Assembly: GCF_900176515.1 (NCBI RefSeq)
Contig: NZ_FWXV01000012.1
Span: 248,001 to 312,000, forward strand
From: Kibdelosporangium aridum
GTDB taxonomy: Bacteria > Actinomycetota > Actinomycetes > Mycobacteriales > Pseudonocardiaceae
DNA length: 64,000 nt
Direction of reading: 5' to 3'
Under the pieces are notes generated by a model. The model was not told the DNA's origin, did no database searches, and saw only the letters and a list, made by a program, of their open reading frames with translations. Positions 27,525 through 35,536 of the stretch are shown piece after piece; within the stretch, counting starts at the first letter, position 1, and the number at the start of each line of letters is the position of its first letter. The position numbers were made by a program, and so were the translations under genes.

Positions 27525-29456
27525 ATGGTCGTGTTGGGCACCGTGGTGATCTGCACTGCACTCCCAGACGAGTATCTGGCCGTCCGCGAGCACCTGGAGG
27601 GCCCGCTCGTCGAACACGAGGAACGCGGCACCCTGTACGAGATCGGTACCTTCACAACCGATCGCGGCAGCTGGAAGGTGGCCCTCGTCCAGACAGGCGA
27701 CGGAAACACACAGGCCGGGATCGAGCTGGAACGAGCCGTCGGCGTGTTCGACCCACAGTGTGTGCTGTTCGTCGGTGTGGCAGGTGGTCGGAAGGACGTC
27801 GTTCTGGGAAACGTCGTGGTCGCCGATTACGTATACGACTACGAGTCCGGCAAGGACACAGCCACCCAATACTCGCCTCGCATCAAAACCAAATCCCCTT
27901 CCTACCGGTTGGTGCAACGCGCCAAGCAACTGGCGCGCGACGACGCGTGGCAGCACCGCATTCGGCCCGCTGTCCCGGCCCCCGCGCCAAAGGCCTTTGT
28001 CAAACCGATCGCCGCAGGTGGGAAGGTAGTCGGTAGTCAGAAATCGGCGATCGCCCGGTTCCTGCAGCAGCACTGCGGAGACGCGGTCGCCATCGACATG
28101 GAAGCGCACGGCTTCCTCCAGGGCGCCTACCACAACGCCCCAGTCGAAGCCCTCGTAGTCCGCGGCATCAGCGACTTGCTGTCGGGCAAGACAGAGATCG
28201 CCGACGAGCACTGGCAGCCGATCGCCTCCCGGCACGCGGCGGCGTTCGCTTTCGAGCTCCTCGCTCGCTCCACCACACCAACGGCTGAGCCACGCTTAGC
28301 CGGTCGCGCCACCGACAAGCAGCCAGACACCGACGACAGGCCCTACGACTTCGTTGTCAGCCATGTTCCCGCCGACCATGAGTGGGCAGGGTGGATCGCG
28401 TGGCAGGTCAACCAACAGCTGCGACTCGACGGCCGGCAGCCGAAGGTGTTCGTCCAGGACTGGAACGCCGCCGCGGGCCCGCCCCCTGCCGCCGAGCGGA
28501 TAATCCCCGTTCTGTCCCCGGATTATCTGGCGAGCGACCGCGTCCAGGATGCCCGACAGCAGGTCCTGTCAGTCCGGGTGAAGGCGTGCCAGCCCGATGT
28601 CCAGTTCATCGATCTGGTGGATCTGGACGCCGCCTCCGCGGCGAATGCGTTGCTGACGGGCATCAACGCGGCTGTCGACGAGCGGGCCGAGCCGGTGCGA
28701 AAGCAGCCATTCGAAGGGTTGGGCAGGCGAATCGAGGCAACACCCGCAGGACCGCAGTTCCCCGGAAAGCCAGTATTCGTGGGAGAACCCCCGACTGTGC
28801 CGGAGGGATGGTTTCAGGACCGGTACGCCGACATCGAAGACATTGAACGAGATCTCGGCGATGCCCGGACCGGACTCGTGATGGTGACGGGTGTGGCGGG
28901 AGATGGCAAGACCGCGATGGTCCACCGGCTCTGGGAACGTATTCGCATGGGCACGTCACCGTTGCGCGTCCACGGTCTGGTTTACCTCTCAGCACACGGG
29001 TTTTCGCCCGCAAGCCCGGATCGGGTCATCGACAGTCTGGCGTCGTTGTTACCGACGCACGAGGCTGACCAGCTCATGAGCACGGTCCGGGAATCCATGC
29101 CATGGGTGGAGAAGCTGGTGTACGCGCTGAACGCGCTGGCTGGACGGCCCGTGATCGTCGCGATCGACGCGATCGAGGACCTTCTCGACAACGACGGGGA
29201 CATTGCCGATCTGGAGCTCCGAGAGATCGTCGATCACCTCGTACCGCGTGCTGAGCTCGGCGTACGGCTGCTTTTCGTCGGACGGCACACGGCACGGGCG
29301 GTGAAACAGCGGTTCCCAGACGCGACGCGCCAGCACAAATTGGGGGAAGGGTTGCCAGTGGGGGATGCTTTCGCCTTGCTCAAGGCGATGGACGCGGACC
29401 GGGTGCTGAACCTCGATGATGTGCCGGGTCACGACCAACTCGGATACACCGACTGA
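27525..29456 (+). CDS. PNP-TIR-STAND NTPase, N-terminal part of a frameshifted gene
   Basis: 643 residues in this frame. Residues 1-250 are a nucleoside phosphorylase/nucleosidase domain (VLFVGVAGGRKDVVLGNVVV, AIDMEAHGF, VVRGISD). A TIR-like domain follows from about 273 (YDFVVSHVPADHEWAGWIAW) with a usual VLSPDYL strand; its expected catalytic Glu position reads Asp. A P-loop GVAGDGKT is near 455 and Walker B VIVAIDAIEDLL near 543. Full-length relatives continue into winged-helix and TPR regions, found here in the next frame at 29498. TTA codons at 28296 and 29049 stand out. Such phosphorylase/TIR-STAND proteins are typical of anti-phage or cell-suicide systems. Start ATG 27525, ribosome site GTGGAGGG. 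Confidence 0.75.
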   Translation: MVVLGTVVICTALPDEYLAVREHLEGPLVEHEERGTLYEIGTFTTDRGSWKVALVQTGDGNTQAGIELERAVGVFDPQCVLFVGVAGGRKDVVLGNVVVADYVYDYESGKDTATQYSPRIKTKSPSYRLVQRAKQLARDDAWQHRIRPAVPAPAPKAFVKPIAAGGKVVGSQKSAIARFLQQHCGDAVAIDMEAHGFLQGAYHNAPVEALVVRGISDLLSGKTEIADEHWQPIASRHAAAFAFELLARSTTPTAEPRLAGRATDKQPDTDDRPYDFVVSHVPADHEWAGWIAWQVNQQLRLDGRQPKVFVQDWNAAAGPPPAAERIIPVLSPDYLASDRVQDARQQVLSVRVKACQPDVQFIDLVDLDAASAANALLTGINAAVDERAEPVRKQPFEGLGRRIEATPAGPQFPGKPVFVGEPPTVPEGWFQDRYADIEDIERDLGDARTGLVMVTGVAGDGKTAMVHRLWERIRMGTSPLRVHGLVYLSAHGFSPASPDRVIDSLASLLPTHEADQLMSTVRESMPWVEKLVYALNALAGRPVIVAIDAIEDLLDNDGDIADLELREIVDHLVPRAELGVRLLFVGRHTARAVKQRFPDATRQHKLGEGLPVGDAFALLKAMDADRVLNLDDVPGHDQLGYTD

Positions 29457-29497
29457 CACGTGGTTCACCGCGCGCACTCCAACTGGCGTACGGGGTC

Positions 29498-31174
29498 ATG
29501 GCGGCTGAGCGTTGCTCGGTCACGAAACTGCTTGAGTTCCCGGATCGACAGCGCAAGGGCGTCGTCGTGCACCTCCTCGATCGCGCCTACGAGCAGTTGC
29601 CCCGTAAAGAACAGCGGGTCCTGCAAGCCCTCGCCGTCTATGGCCGACCGGTCAAGGCCGCAGCGGTCGACTACCTCATCGGAGACGACATACCGGACCT
29701 GGACAGCCGCGTTGTGCTCGATCACCTGCGGCAGCGGCGATTGGCGCAGGCCGACGGCCAGAGCTTCTCGGTGCCTGGGCTCGACGAACGCGACTACCTG
29801 ATCGAGCGGCTCCGGAGCGATGCAGGCCCGCGAACGTCCCAGACGCCGACCGCGTTGCTGCACAAGGCGGCGGACTACTTCGCGGGCCAACGGCACGACG
29901 ATCCGCAGAGGCTCGCCGACCTGCTGCCACACTTCACGGAGATCGAACTGAGGCTGCGGGCCGGTGACCACCAGACGGCGTTCGACCTCATGGGTGAAGT
30001 CGACGACGGATATCTGCACGGCTGGGGCTCAAGCACAGCCCTTGTGCCTTTCCTGAAGCTGCTCAATGCCAAGCGGATCCCGAAAGACCTGGAGATAGAC
30101 GCGAAGTCAATGCTCGCTCGCGCGCTGATGCAGCAAGAGGACTACCAGAAAGCCGCGAACGAGCTTGTACTGGCATTCGGGCTGGCTTCCGGCATCCGGC
30201 GAGCGTCACGGCGGATCGTCCTGCGGGAGCAGTTGACGGAGGCATACCTGCACCTGGGGGACCTGCGGCAGGCAACAACGCACAGCCGCCGAGCTTGCCT
30301 GGCAGCAATTCTTCAGTTCCGTGAGAGACACGCGATGACGGCTGTCGCGGGCTTGGCGATGTGCCGGGCGAGAGCGGGCAAGCTCGACCCAGCGCTGCGT
30401 CTCCTGCGGGGGGCCCGAAAGATGTTGAGACTGTATCCAAGCGCTGTGGATCAGGCTCATCAGCCGGCCATGCTGTTCAGCGAGGCTTGGGTCTACGGCC
30501 AACTCGGCGAGCGCGATCAAGCGAGGCGCCTCCTGCGAGCGGGCCGGCAGCACGCTGCCAGGCTCGGTAACCGAGACATGGACGGCGCATGCCTGCTCGC
30601 CGAAGCGCAACTGGCCCTGGACGACAGCCAACTGAAGAGTGCGATCGACCTCGCAGAGCAAGCCGTCACGATCGGCCTCACCAACGGCAACCGGATGCTG
30701 TGCAGGCGTTCGATGGAGATCCTTGCCATCGCTCAACTGGCCAACGGCGACCTCGACGCTGCCGCACGTGCGGCGGACATCGCGAACCGAAACCGCGCGT
30801 CAGTGCTCGGCTTCGGCCTCGTCGGGCTTGCCGCCTTCCGGCGCGACAACAAGAAGGAGGATGCCCGAGTAGCTTTCCACGACGGGTATCTCGCGGCGAA
30901 GAATCGGTTGAAACCGAACGAGCACGACTTTCAATTCCTTGACACGTACGGGCTAGTGGCGTGCGGACTCGCCCTGCTGAATGAGCCGTCCTATTTGGAC
31001 ACCGCGGTGGACGCCTACCGACGGGCTCGGCAGCTCGCCCCAGCGGTCGGTGCCGTGCAGCGGATCACGATGCTGCTGAAGCAGTTCGGATCTTCCGCTG
31101 ACCGGGAGATTCTCGAGCGGGTATGCGCCGCGGCCAAGGGCGAAGGAAGTGGCCGTGCGCTACAGCACGGCTAG
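29498..31174 (+). CDS. TPR-repeat C-terminal part of the same STAND gene
   Basis: 558 residues from ATG 29498, but the same frame can be read back as LTRGSPRALQLAYGVMAAER, which is the expected continuation of the NTPase domain at 29453. One missing base at about 29452-29453 would join the two frames. The segment begins with a winged-helix-like region (LPRKEQRVLQALAVYGRPVK) and continues with about eight TPR-like helical pairs. No ribosome site supports separate translation. If the deletion is real the protein is broken; if it is a sequencing error this is one gene of about 1210 codons. Confidence 0.65.
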   Translation: MAAERCSVTKLLEFPDRQRKGVVVHLLDRAYEQLPRKEQRVLQALAVYGRPVKAAAVDYLIGDDIPDLDSRVVLDHLRQRRLAQADGQSFSVPGLDERDYLIERLRSDAGPRTSQTPTALLHKAADYFAGQRHDDPQRLADLLPHFTEIELRLRAGDHQTAFDLMGEVDDGYLHGWGSSTALVPFLKLLNAKRIPKDLEIDAKSMLARALMQQEDYQKAANELVLAFGLASGIRRASRRIVLREQLTEAYLHLGDLRQATTHSRRACLAAILQFRERHAMTAVAGLAMCRARAGKLDPALRLLRGARKMLRLYPSAVDQAHQPAMLFSEAWVYGQLGERDQARRLLRAGRQHAARLGNRDMDGACLLAEAQLALDDSQLKSAIDLAEQAVTIGLTNGNRMLCRRSMEILAIAQLANGDLDAAARAADIANRNRASVLGFGLVGLAAFRRDNKKEDARVAFHDGYLAAKNRLKPNEHDFQFLDTYGLVACGLALLNEPSYLDTAVDAYRRARQLAPAVGAVQRITMLLKQFGSSADREILERVCAAAKGEGSGRALQHG

Positions 31175-31288
31175 AACAACCAAACCGGCAAGCAGGAGCA
31201 GGACGAGCACCGCGACCACCAACGGGCCGCGACCGCCGTCGTCGCTTGTCCGTTTGCCCCCTCCAGGCGTCCTGAACTGCGCGTTCAT
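31160..31288 (-). CDS. small single-pass membrane protein
   Basis: 42 codons. A Gly/basic N-terminus (MNAQFRTPGGGKRTSDDGGR) leads to one hydrophobic segment, GPLVVAVLVLLLLAGLVVLA, and the chain ends with VL. GGAGAGG lies about 10 bp before ATG 31288. Its 3' end overlaps the convergent TPR gene by 15 bp. Translation is plausible but unproven, and function unknown. Confidence 0.45.
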   Translation of the reverse strand: MNAQFRTPGGGKRTSDDGGRGPLVVAVLVLLLLAGLVVLAVL

Positions 31289-31477
31289 CAAACCGGCCTC
31301 TCCATGCCCCGTCGGATCGACGGTAAGGAGGGGTGGAAAGCGGGGTCCATGACGCATTTCGTGTGTCAGGGTCCTGCCATGCGGGCGTACACACCGGGCC
31401 GAGGTGCTGGCATCCGTGCCACCTCTCGGTAAGGATCTGCCGGGATAGCAGTCCATTCGCAGGAGGCCGCGCCGTCG

Positions 31478-32083
31478 ATGTCCGTCCGGGTTGCGGTGTC
31501 CGATCCCCTCGAGATGTTCCGGCACGGCGTGATGGCATGTCTGGGCGACGTGCTCATCGAGCCGGAAGAACCGACCGACCTGCGCAGATGGGCCCAGGGG
31601 GCGGACCGCCGCGTCATCCTGCTGACAGTGCGCGAAGCTGCGGGCTGGGACCTGCTGTCAGATCTCTGCCAAGCGCCGGGAAATGTGGTCGTCATCGCGA
31701 TGCTCGAAGAGGAAAACGTCGCCAATTACTTGCGCGCGATCGAGGCTGGCGCGGCCGGAGCCATGCCGCGAAACGTTTCCAAGGCAGAACTCCGCGCGGT
31801 GTTCCGCGCAGCAGTGGACGGCAGCACCCTGCTGCCCACCGAAGTGGTGCAGGCCCTCGCAGGCCGAGGGACCCAGCGCACACCGACGACCGACCACCCT
31901 TCGACTCGGGAAATCGGCTGGCTCCGCGACCTGGCGAACGGCGTGACCGTCGGTCGGATCGCGGAAGGCGCCGGGTACTCCGAACGCATGATGTTCCGTC
32001 TGCTGCGGGACTTGTACGCAAGGCTCGGGGCACGCAACAGGACGGAAGCCTTGATGCTGGCCAGAGAACGCGACTGGATCTGA
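31478..32083 (+). CDS. NarL/LuxR-type regulator with degenerate receiver
   Basis: 201 residues. The first 125 residues have the fold of a receiver (VRVAVSDPLEMFRHGVMACL; VVIAMLEEENVANYLRAIEA with GAAGAMPRNVSKAEL), and the last 60 a LuxR-type helix-turn-helix (REIGWLRDLANGVTVGRIAE, later MMFRLLRDLYARLGARNRTE). Where the phospho-accepting Asp is expected, the strand reads VILLTVREAAG, with Thr in its place, so control by phosphorylation is unlikely. No histidine kinase is adjacent. It is convergent with the peptidase gene. AGGAGG sits 12 bp upstream of ATG 31478. Confidence 0.75.
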   Translation: MSVRVAVSDPLEMFRHGVMACLGDVLIEPEEPTDLRRWAQGADRRVILLTVREAAGWDLLSDLCQAPGNVVVIAMLEEENVANYLRAIEAGAAGAMPRNVSKAELRAVFRAAVDGSTLLPTEVVQALAGRGTQRTPTTDHPSTREIGWLRDLANGVTVGRIAEGAGYSERMMFRLLRDLYARLGARNRTEALMLARERDWI

Positions 32084-32119
32084 TACCGCGCTTCGTCGGG
32101 AGGTAGGGGCTGACCCGTT

Positions 32120-34864
32120 TCATGGGGCGTGGACTAGGTTTTCCACCTCGATGACCCCGTCGATCAGGTCCTTGGCGGCTTGTCTCAGAACGGCGGTGAA
32201 GGAACGTGCGCCGGTGGCGCTCGCCTCGATCAACGTCCGGCAAGCCCTCTCCACCTTCGCCAGTTCCGTTTGCCAGATCTGCGATCGCTCGCCCGGCGGC
32301 CCTGGGAACGACGACGCCCGGGAAGCCGCGTCCGTAAGCGCCTGTAGCGGAGGGACGAGCTTCGAAACGTCGGCTGAATTGGTGTTGGCCAGGTTGTCGA
32401 TCTCGGCGAGTACCGTGCGGTATGCGTCGCCTACTTCCTTGATGTGGCTGGCGCCGCCGGACCGCAACCACGCTCGATGGACGTCCCGCGGGGACGCGGA
32501 CGGTTGTGCGTTGTCCTCGGCGACGATCGCCTCGCCAAGTCCGCTCAGCTGGGTCGAACGCGGGCGTAACGCCGGCACGCTGACCGAGACGACCGCAACC
32601 ACCGCGACGGTGGCCGCGGCGAAGCGGCGGGTACCGGAACGCACGCTGACAACGGGCTGGCCCTGGGACCGTAGACGTACGATGGCGGCGCCTACTCCCG
32701 CTCCGGCCAGCATGACAATCATGCCGCGGACACCGGCACGCATCAGCTGTCCTCCGCCGAACGCGGGTTGTGGGGTCGGGCAGGCCGTGTAGAAGGTCTG
32801 CAAGAAAGGCAGACATCCCTCGAAGCTCCACAGTGCCCACTGCAGGAGGATCACGAACACCGCCGTCGCGGCGCCGCCGAACAGGCTGACGGCCAGCCCA
32901 CGGCCCCGGACGATCAGCACCAGGGTCACCATGAACTGGACGATCAGCAGGAGAGCCACCTCGCGGTCCAGGAACACTCTCGCGAACACGACGGTATGGC
33001 GGTTCTCCGGCAGGGCGGTCCAGCGGGCGAACACTCGGACGAGCAGGTCCCCGGCCAGCCAGACCAACGCCCCGAGCAGAGCGGTGATCGTGGCGCGCCT
33101 GATCTGACGGCTGGAGCCGAACCCTTGCAGCCACAACGGAATCAGCCAGATCAGGGTGAGGCTGGCAAGCAGCGGCAAGCTGCCGCCGGCCAACGCGAGC
33201 ACGGGATGTTGGACCACACGGTTCAGCACCACGTCGGCACCGGTCCACGCGCCGTCACGCAGGTAGTTCTCGGTGGCGCGCAAGGCAATGCCGATGTTCC
33301 TCGCGTAGCTGTCCATCGACCGCCAGCCCCAGAGGTGCAGCAGGGACACTCCGACGAGCGCGATGGTGGCCGCGGCCGCAAGCCGCGCCGTTGTTCGGCG
33401 AGCGACCGGCGCGTGTTCGGCCAGGCCCGCACACCAACTCATCCAGCACAACGCCGCCAGCACGATCGACGCCAGAACCAAGGCCCCGACGAGGGTGGCA
33501 ATCGACGGCAGCAGCTGCGGCAGGTATCCGACGGCAGTCCGGTTCAATGCCAGCAGCGTGCCGACAACCACGCCCGCAGTCGGTGCTATCGCCGTCCGCC
33601 AGACGGATGCTGCTGTTTCCCGGCAGAACGCTGCCAGTCGCAGGCCAGTGACGACGATGAACACGGCCATCCCGAGTCCCCAGATCCGCCCGACCAGCGT
33701 CCGTGCGTCTGCCGACTCGGCGGTGACGAGTTGCAACGCGAGCCCCACTTGCGTGGTTGCGGACTTCAACGCGATCCCGGCGAGGACGGACTCCCAGAAT
33801 CCTGGCCGCAGCAGCTGGGCGGGTGCGCCGAGCGCGGCCACTCGAGCCTGCGGCGAAGGATGTGTGCGCCACCAACCGGTCCATCGAGGGTGCTCGCGCC
33901 CTGTTGCCGCGGGGAAGCACTCGCGGGGATCAACCGAGCCGAGCCAGGCCGAAACTCGGGCGTCGGCATGTTGCTCGCGGGCGCGGAGCACCGCGTTGCG
34001 CGACAGGTACACCAGCGCGACCAGTGCAAGGAACTGCAAGCTCGCTTCGACGAACCACTCGGCGTACTCGGCGGACCAGTAACCGGAGAGCGGTGTCAGC
34101 GGATCCGGGCTGAACAGCCACGGATCGATCGACGCGATGAGCAGGGGCAGCAGACCAATCACCAGGAAGGTCCGCCACACCGCCATTGTCAGGTAGGTGA
34201 TGCGCACATCTCCGTTGCGCAGGTGGGCAAGCTCGTGCAGGACAACCGCACGGAACGACCGCCTGTCGGTGCGGTGCAGCGTGACCAGTCCGGCGTCCAA
34301 CGCGACGTAGCCCTTGCGGCCGCTGCCAAAGGCCAGCCCACCGGTGCGCGGACTGACCGGGTCGATCAGGAAAACGGGTCTGCGCTTGAGCCCGGCGCGG
34401 TCCACCAGAAGGTCGAGTTCCGCGGCGAGCTCCGGCGCCGCAGCCACATCCAGCGGTACGAGCCGCAGCCGCCGGATTCGCCAGCGCGGTTGAACCTGGT
34501 ACAGCGCGGCGGCCAACAGCAACAAACCGAGCTGCCCGCCGATCATCCAGCCAAGCCGTTGCGGCAGGTGCTGCCCGAGACAATCCTCCATTCGCCGTTG
34601 GTCGATTTCCCGCTGCTCGCCCGGCGTGAGCGGAACGTCGGATGGCGGGAGCGGAGTGAGGTTGACGCTTTTCTCGCATTGCAACGAGACATCAAGCCAG
34701 TACACCGGCCCCGGCGGAGCGACCCGAGCGTGAACGAACAGCGTCGCACCCATCACCAGCGCGACCAGCAACGCGAACCGGACCGTCGTGCCGGTCGGCG
34801 TCCATGCGCGCCCGTCCGGTTCTGGCGGATCCCGGGTCTGCGACTCGACCGGCGGATCATTCAT
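32120..34864 (-). CDS. M48-family membrane metallopeptidase
   Basis: 914 residues. A membrane segment near the N-terminus and another near residue 110 precede the zinc motif VVLHELAHLRNGD (His210, Glu211, His214). Further zinc-site and membrane segments follow, then a large region with about eight more spans and a C-terminal soluble coiled part of about 130 residues (PPLQALTDAASRASSFPGPP and on). M48 enzymes (HtpX/Ste24-like) degrade or process membrane proteins. The long polytopic extension is unusual. It overlaps the upstream small gene by 8 bp and is probably co-translated with it. Confidence 0.75.
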   Translation of the reverse strand: MNDPPVESQTRDPPEPDGRAWTPTGTTVRFALLVALVMGATLFVHARVAPPGPVYWLDVSLQCEKSVNLTPLPPSDVPLTPGEQREIDQRRMEDCLGQHLPQRLGWMIGGQLGLLLLAAALYQVQPRWRIRRLRLVPLDVAAAPELAAELDLLVDRAGLKRRPVFLIDPVSPRTGGLAFGSGRKGYVALDAGLVTLHRTDRRSFRAVVLHELAHLRNGDVRITYLTMAVWRTFLVIGLLPLLIASIDPWLFSPDPLTPLSGYWSAEYAEWFVEASLQFLALVALVYLSRNAVLRAREQHADARVSAWLGSVDPRECFPAATGREHPRWTGWWRTHPSPQARVAALGAPAQLLRPGFWESVLAGIALKSATTQVGLALQLVTAESADARTLVGRIWGLGMAVFIVVTGLRLAAFCRETAASVWRTAIAPTAGVVVGTLLALNRTAVGYLPQLLPSIATLVGALVLASIVLAALCWMSWCAGLAEHAPVARRTTARLAAAATIALVGVSLLHLWGWRSMDSYARNIGIALRATENYLRDGAWTGADVVLNRVVQHPVLALAGGSLPLLASLTLIWLIPLWLQGFGSSRQIRRATITALLGALVWLAGDLLVRVFARWTALPENRHTVVFARVFLDREVALLLIVQFMVTLVLIVRGRGLAVSLFGGAATAVFVILLQWALWSFEGCLPFLQTFYTACPTPQPAFGGGQLMRAGVRGMIVMLAGAGVGAAIVRLRSQGQPVVSVRSGTRRFAAATVAVVAVVSVSVPALRPRSTQLSGLGEAIVAEDNAQPSASPRDVHRAWLRSGGASHIKEVGDAYRTVLAEIDNLANTNSADVSKLVPPLQALTDAASRASSFPGPPGERSQIWQTELAKVERACRTLIEASATGARSFTAVLRQAAKDLIDGVIEVENLVHAP

Positions 34865-35333
34865 CGTTCGTCAGGCTGGCCAGCACCGCGTCGACGAGCG
34901 CGTCCACCCTCGACCCGGTCAAGCCAAGCGCCAGAGCTCGCTCCCGGACAACCTGTGCCACGCGCTTGAGATCGTCCTCGCTGAGCGTCGCGGGCAGCTG
35001 CGCGGCCGGTTCGGTTTGCCGACCCCGTCGCCGGAAGATGCGACGTACGAGCCTGCCTCCGCCACGTACGACCGCGGCGCCAACCTGGTCCGTCAGCTGC
35101 TTGTAGACCGCCGCGGCGACAGCGAGCGCAACCGGGGATACCAGCGCCACCACGGTGTCGATGCCGGACCCGAGTATCTCGTCGCGTCCGCGGTCTGCGG
35201 CCAGTGCGCGCTCCGGATCCCGGAAGTACGCTTCGCTGGCCGCTTCGAAGAACGGCAGTTCTTCGGGTGCGACGGTGCTGACCGCATTGCGTGCCAAGGA
35301 GATCATGAAGTCCCGCTGGTCCGTATGGCGCAC
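34857..35333 (-). CDS. hypothetical protein coupled to the M48 peptidase
   Basis: About 158 residues. The middle contains one hydrophobic stretch (IDTVVALVSPVALAVAAAVY), followed by a basic patch RRIFRRRGRQ and a helical C-terminus (LSEDDLKRVAQVVRERALAL). Start is uncertain: GTG 35333 has GGGGAG 5 bp upstream; TTG 35351 and ATG 35306 are alternatives. It overlaps the peptidase gene by 8 bp, so the two likely act together. Family not recognised. Confidence 0.55.
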   Translation of the reverse strand: MRHTDQRDFMISLARNAVSTVAPEELPFFEAASEAYFRDPERALAADRGRDEILGSGIDTVVALVSPVALAVAAAVYKQLTDQVGAAVVRGGGRLVRRIFRRRGRQTEPAAQLPATLSEDDLKRVAQVVRERALALGLTGSRVDALVDAVLASLTNDE

Positions 35334-35458
35334 CACGACTCCCCACGTCAATCAGGTGACGAGAGCGCTGCTCATTGTGCCAACACCAGACGTGTCCGCC
35401 CTAATTTCCGGCTAATCCAACGGCCAGCCCGCGCTTGAACTGCCACATCCGGCACACG

Positions 35459-35472
35459 GTTGAGCACTCAAC
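35459..35472. promoter_or_regulatory. 14-bp palindrome upstream of the glycosyltransferase
   Basis: GTTGAGCACTCAAC has perfect 6-bp arms around CA. It lies about 65 bp before the GTG start of the membrane glycosyltransferase in the intergenic space shared with the divergent gene at 34857-35333, where a dimeric repressor could bind. Confidence 0.35.
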
Positions 35473-35536
35473 TGAATCACCGGGCAAGGAGTCACACAGT
35501 CACGGACTTGTTTCCTTGCACGGAAGGACCTCCGGG

